Source: CAIXDN01 sp964482085 (GTDB lineage: Bacteria > Patescibacteriota > Patescibacteriia > 2-12-FULL-60-25). From it: DNA of 64,000 bases. The notes under the pieces are model-generated. The model had not been told where the DNA came from. It saw nothing but the letters and a program-made list of their open reading frames with translations, and made no database searches. Location of the stretch: NCBI GenBank assembly GCA_964482085.1, contig CAYZVS010000006.1, positions 1 to 64,000 of the forward strand, in the 5' to 3' direction. This document shows positions 61,624 through 64,000 of this stretch, one piece after another (the stretch's first letter is position 1; every line of letters starts with the position of its first letter). The translations under genes and the position numbers were made by a program.

Positions 61624-62463
61624 TTATTGTCTGATTTTTCTTGAATAGTCAGGTACATCGCCAATCGATTGTGATTTTGATGTCACATAATATTTTTTAC
61701 GTGCTTCATCGATAGAAAGATTTGTATCGAGCAACCCGTGTTCGAGCGCAAAAACATCGGCATAACCCGTCACAAAGGATTGCCATGCGAGTGATGTAAT
61801 CCTGCCTGGAGTAACTCTGTTTACATGAGAAGCAATACGAGAGGTGCAATTATCGGTAATCGTGTTGTACCACTCCGGCGACTTGGCTAGTTGATTCATT
61901 TCATCCAGCATATCAACAAGCAATTCACGGCCTTTTTCCGTTCGGACCGGATAGACGTAAACATCATCTTTTCTAACATTCGTTCTCACGAGTATCGCAT
62001 CACGTTCATCCGCAGCGATATACATGAGCGGATACGTTCGTAATGCGCCTAGAACAAGGCTGTATTCTTGCCCTTTGAGTTTGCGAGCCTCAATAGAAAT
62101 GCTTAAAAAGTCTCCATTGGAAAATTCAAAAGAAAGAAATGTATGAGCCGCGGCACTTATTTCTTTAAATGGTTCGCTGACATACCAAACTTGGGAAAGT
62201 TTAGACAGGTCATAGGTCCTATCATAATAATTTGGGATCAAGTCTGATTCTTCCTCGCCGTCCTTATATCGAAAGTTACGTACATTCCTTACGGTGACTT
62301 TATCGCCATTAAATTCTGCTGTTGAGAGTTTTGAGAGTGGAGTTTGCCAGTCGCCTGTATTCGGAACGGTTTTGGCTGTTTGCCAGATAATGAACGCGAC
62401 AATTAGGAGTCCAATGACAAAAAGCAGATAGCGCAGATAAAAGAAGAGTTTTTCACGATGCAT
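61624..62463 (-). CDS. DUF4105 (Lnb N-terminal-like) membrane-anchored protein
   Basis: 279 residues from ATG 62463 (MHREKLFFYLRYLLF). A membrane helix near 8-30 (YLLFVIGLLIVAFIIWQTA) precedes a domain resembling DUF4105: HTFLSFEFSNGDFLSISIEARK, a YPVRTEKGRELLVDML segment, and the WYNTITDNCTSRIASHVN motif, whose Asn-Cys and the earlier His resemble a cysteine-peptidase-like (NlpC-related) active site. Its substrate is unknown; an envelope role is likely. A TGGTAGGCT box lies 7 bases upstream. Alternative longer start at 62556 lies inside the terminator region and is less likely. Confidence 0.8.
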   Translation of the reverse strand: MHREKLFFYLRYLLFVIGLLIVAFIIWQTAKTVPNTGDWQTPLSKLSTAEFNGDKVTVRNVRNFRYKDGEEESDLIPNYYDRTYDLSKLSQVWYVSEPFKEISAAAHTFLSFEFSNGDFLSISIEARKLKGQEYSLVLGALRTYPLMYIAADERDAILVRTNVRKDDVYVYPVRTEKGRELLVDMLDEMNQLAKSPEWYNTITDNCTSRIASHVNRVTPGRITSLAWQSFVTGYADVFALEHGLLDTNLSIDEARKKYYVTSKSQSIGDVPDYSRKIRQ

Positions 62464-62470
62464 AGGGGAT

Positions 62471-62479
62471 AGCCTACCA
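62471..62479 (-). promoter_or_regulatory. Extended -10 box (TGGTAGGCT) for the DUF4105 gene
   Basis: On the minus strand TGG-TAGGCT ends 7 bases before the ATG at 62463, the same spacing as at 3229 and 4411. Confidence 0.4.
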
Positions 62480-62556
62480 TACTGTATGTCTGATGAACTC
62501 TCCCGTTTGATGATGGATGGACATGATCTTAGCGGGGGCTTTTTATAGAAAAGCAA

Positions 62557-62578
62557 AAACCGCCTCTTTAGGCGGTTT
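62557..62578 (-). terminator. Rho-independent terminator after tRNA-Asp
   Basis: Read on the minus strand, AAACCGCC and GGCGGTTT pair around a 6-base loop and run into TTGCTTTT. It lies 6 bases after the tRNA 3' end. Confidence 0.85.
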
Positions 62579-62584
62579 GTTGCA

Positions 62585-62662
62585 TGGCGGGTCGGAAGGG
62601 ATTCGAACCCTCGATCTTCTCCGTGACAGGGAGACGTGTTAACCGGGCTACACCACCGACCC
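62585..62662 (-). tRNA. tRNA-Asp (anticodon GTC), CCA encoded
   Basis: On the minus strand the acceptor arms GGGTCGG and CCGACCC pair perfectly. The D arm is GTGT/ACAC, the anticodon stem TCTCC/GGAGA encloses CTGTCAC (anticodon GTC), and the T loop is TTCGAAT. The discriminator is G73, an Asp identity base, followed by an encoded CCA. Length is 75 bases plus CCA. Confidence 0.96.
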
Positions 62663-62722
62663 GTGGTCTTTCTTGACGGTTCTATGCGCTAGGTGAACGA
62701 TGACTGTATCTAGGCGCGAAAA

Positions 62723-62751
62723 ACTGTATCAAAGCACGTGCCTTCTGGCAA
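62723..62751 (-). promoter_or_regulatory. Promoter for tRNA-Asp
   Basis: On the minus strand TTGCCA (62746-62751), a 17-base spacer and TACAGT (62723-62728). A second GATACAGT copy lies 21 bases downstream, so two tandem starts are possible. Confidence 0.5.
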
Positions 62752-62765
62752 GACCCTAAAACGCG

Positions 62766-63185
62766 ATGTTTGCTCTCATTCGACATGCCGGATATCAGAT
62801 CGGTAATGGATCTTTGACCCCCGACGGAGTCGCGGAATCTTTGGGATTAGCCGAGAGCTTGCGGCAGCTCGGTCCATGGACCGAGCTCCGCGCATCTCCA
62901 AGCTCGCGCACGATGGAAACCGCAGCCATAATCGCTAAAACACTGGCTATTCCAATGACTGCCGACGACCGTATTGGTATGGACGGCGACCTTTCTGATC
63001 TCTTGCCACCCACGGAACCCCACGGACTTATCTTTGTTAGTCACCTGCCAATTTTAAGCCGCTGGCTACGCTTTTGGAGTAAGGCGTTTGATATGGAAGA
63101 GCCACCAATTACCGATATTGCTTGTGGATATTTGATCGATACGGAAGCCCGTACGATCCTCCAGGTGCGACCATTGCTAAAATAG
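62766..63185 (+). CDS. Histidine phosphatase family protein, SixA-like
   Basis: 139 residues with the phosphohistidine site RHA (Arg6, His7) at the start, an ASPSSRTMETAAIIA segment, and the second His in FVSHLPILSRWL. The short size fits SixA-type phosphatases rather than a phosphoglycerate mutase (about 230 residues or more). Substrate is unknown: a phosphoprotein or small phosphoester. It starts about 100 bases from the divergent tRNA-Asp. Confidence 0.85.
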   Translation: MFALIRHAGYQIGNGSLTPDGVAESLGLAESLRQLGPWTELRASPSSRTMETAAIIAKTLAIPMTADDRIGMDGDLSDLLPPTEPHGLIFVSHLPILSRWLRFWSKAFDMEEPPITDIACGYLIDTEARTILQVRPLLK

Positions 63186-63231
63186 CTATTTTAAGGCAAG
63201 CTCCCAAAAGGTTCATTTTACGGAGGTCTGG

Positions 63232-63525
63232 ATGTCCCGCGTATACCGCGTGGTCGCATCTCCGGACCTTATGCCGGATGATCGCGACTTCGGAGTACAG
63301 CTCAAAAGTCAAAATGGAGAAGTTGTTCTCCTTGTTCCGCAAAAACTCTTGCCGCTATTGGTCGATCGCGTCATAGAGAGATCTGACATGTTTTATGCGC
63401 TGGTCCTCACTGATCCGCGCGCCGTCGCCAAACAGTTAAACTGGACGATTCATCAAGTCGCCAAATCGCTCAAAGGCTTAGGCGAGATCCTCCGAAGGAC
63501 GTCTGCGCCTCGCAAAACCGGATAA
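63232..63525 (+). CDS. Hypothetical protein, 97 residues
   Basis: A small soluble protein starting after a GGAGG Shine-Dalgarno site (63222-63226). It has a beta-rich first half (RVYRVVASPD, VQLKSQNGEVVLLVPQKLL) and a helical second half (PRAVAKQLNWTIHQVAKSLKGLGEIL) that could be a helix-turn-helix-like segment. No family recognised. A GC-rich hairpin (63531-63560) follows. Confidence 0.6.
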   Translation: MSRVYRVVASPDLMPDDRDFGVQLKSQNGEVVLLVPQKLLPLLVDRVIERSDMFYALVLTDPRAVAKQLNWTIHQVAKSLKGLGEILRRTSAPRKTG

Positions 63526-63530
63526 TGCTA

Positions 63531-63560
63531 CGCCCCCTTCCATAACTTTGGGAGGGGGCG
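63531..63560 (+). terminator. GC-rich hairpin without a T run
   Basis: CGCCCCCT and AGGGGGCG pair with extra inner GC pairs. It lies between the 97-residue gene and the next flavoprotein gene, touching an in-frame ATG at 63561. It may be a terminator or a leader structure. Confidence 0.4.
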
Positions 63561-63626
63561 ATGTCGTTGGCCTTTGCACGCAAAAAAAAGTATCCGCTTG
63601 GCAGGGGAAAGCGGACGCGTCAAACT

Positions 63627-64000
63627 ATGTACATGAACAATTCGCCTTGGATCGCGCAGCTGAAGCGTACGCGGAGAGAGGACCGTCTCAATGGCAATAA
63701 AGAGGCGGACATTGCTATTGTTGGGGGAGGGATCGCCGGATTATCGACAGCGTACTACACGCTCAAAAATACCAAAAAATCCGTAATCTTGTTGGAGGGC
63801 AACCTAGTCGCTCATGGAGCAACCGGTCACAACGCAGGCCAAATCGTAACGTATTTTGAGAAGCCGATCAGAGAAATTGTCGCAGAATATGGTCTCGATC
63901 TTGCTGCACAAGCCCAAGAGGCTATTAATACGGCGTGGACAGACTTAGCAGATATTATCCGCGAGGCTAGCTTGTCGTCGACGCTTTATACTTTTACGGG
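63627..64000 (+). CDS. FAD-dependent oxidoreductase (DAO family), cut by the right edge
   Basis: The first 124 residues of a flavoprotein. From ATG 63627 it reads MYMNNSPWIAQLKR, then the FAD motif DIAIVGGGIAGLSTAYY and LEGNLVAHGATGHNAGQIV, like D-amino-acid dehydrogenase/glycine oxidase relatives. An in-frame ATG at 63561 would add 22 basic residues and starts right at the preceding hairpin. The catalytic part is outside the window. Confidence 0.8.
   Translation, partial: MYMNNSPWIAQLKRTRREDRLNGNKEADIAIVGGGIAGLSTAYYTLKNTKKSVILLEGNLVAHGATGHNAGQIVTYFEKPIREIVAEYGLDLAAQAQEAINTAWTDLADIIREASLSSTLYTFT

Noticed and set aside
62766..63185. The histidine phosphatase gene as the missing phosphoglycerate mutase.
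   Set aside because: At 139 residues it lacks the insertions of cofactor-dependent mutases and fits SixA-type phosphatases better.
63582..63617. A minus-strand terminator-like hairpin (TCCGCTT/AAGCGGA followed by eight T).
   Set aside because: It lies between plus-strand genes with no minus-strand gene ending there, so I do not list it as a feature; chance or a relic is possible.
1..64000. Use of UGA as a glycine codon, as in SR1/Gracilibacteria.
   Set aside because: TGA ends many genes at sensible places, including the ATGA overlaps of gap-pgk and dgkA-ftsA.

Overview
The window looks like a chromosomal segment of an ultra-small Patescibacteria (Candidate Phyla Radiation) bacterium, probably of the Parcubacteria side (an Uhrbacteria- or Magasanikbacteria-like lineage). 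This is inference from gene content: dense packing (no gene-free stretch above 300 bases); compact single-copy housekeeping genes; several very long secreted proteins whose domain mixtures are typical of that group (TrbC/VirB2-like heads, Big_5/Ig-like, FG-GAP, TSP3 and S74 domains); and many genes that lack a Shine-Dalgarno site and carry a -10 box almost touching the start codon. TGA is used as a normal stop, so this is not the SR1/Gracilibacteria code. There is one tRNA (Asp), no rRNA, no CRISPR array and no insertion sequence.

Layout. 1-3229 (-): a surface protein of about eight 131-residue repeats, running off the left edge. 3278-7108 (-): a pyridine-nucleotide/FAD oxidoreductase and a two-gene dTDP-rhamnose module (rmlB plus a fused epimerase/reductase-RmlA protein). 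7171-10059 (+): three GT2 glycosyltransferases, divergent from the rhamnose genes. 10100-16140: accessory genes, most with their own sigma70-type promoter, Shine-Dalgarno site and terminator (a 2OG-Fe(II) oxygenase, two paralogous Asp-rich lipoproteins, a GNAT-like protein and hypotheticals), wrapped around rpmE and prfA. 16280-17712: rpsB-tsf. 17786-20608: FG-GAP surface protein. 20653-24949: gap-pgk-SIMPL-eno. 25124-33823: secreted proteins, including a dockerin-like protein, a surface protein whose Ig-like domain is split between two genes, and a large S74-chaperone protein interrupted by a frameshift. 33831-40331: housekeeping block (miaB, miaA, lepB, hisS, rpsU, yqeY, EVE protein). 40362-55033: two TrbC/VirB2-headed adhesin-like proteins (634 and 3270 residues) and three membrane-anchored TSP3/FN3 proteins. 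55030-61623: ybeY-dgkA-ftsA, ftsZ, nrdR, a DegP-type protease and pyk. 61624-64000: DUF4105 protein, tRNA-Asp, histidine phosphatase and a partial FAD oxidoreductase.

How it fits together. The rhamnose genes and GT2 enzymes should build a rhamnose-containing surface glycan. The long secreted proteins and the TrbC-headed giants probably make the attachment surface of a host-dependent cell, with lepB and the DegP-type protease as export and quality-control functions. Lower glycolysis (gap, pgk, eno, pyk) is present without a phosphoglycerate mutase in this window. The most notable observations are: the fusion that may remove the need for RmlC; the recurring near-leaderless promoter architecture, including palindromic or stop-codon-embedded -10 boxes; a pseudopilin-like domain buried in the 3270-residue protein; and the two interrupted surface-protein genes.
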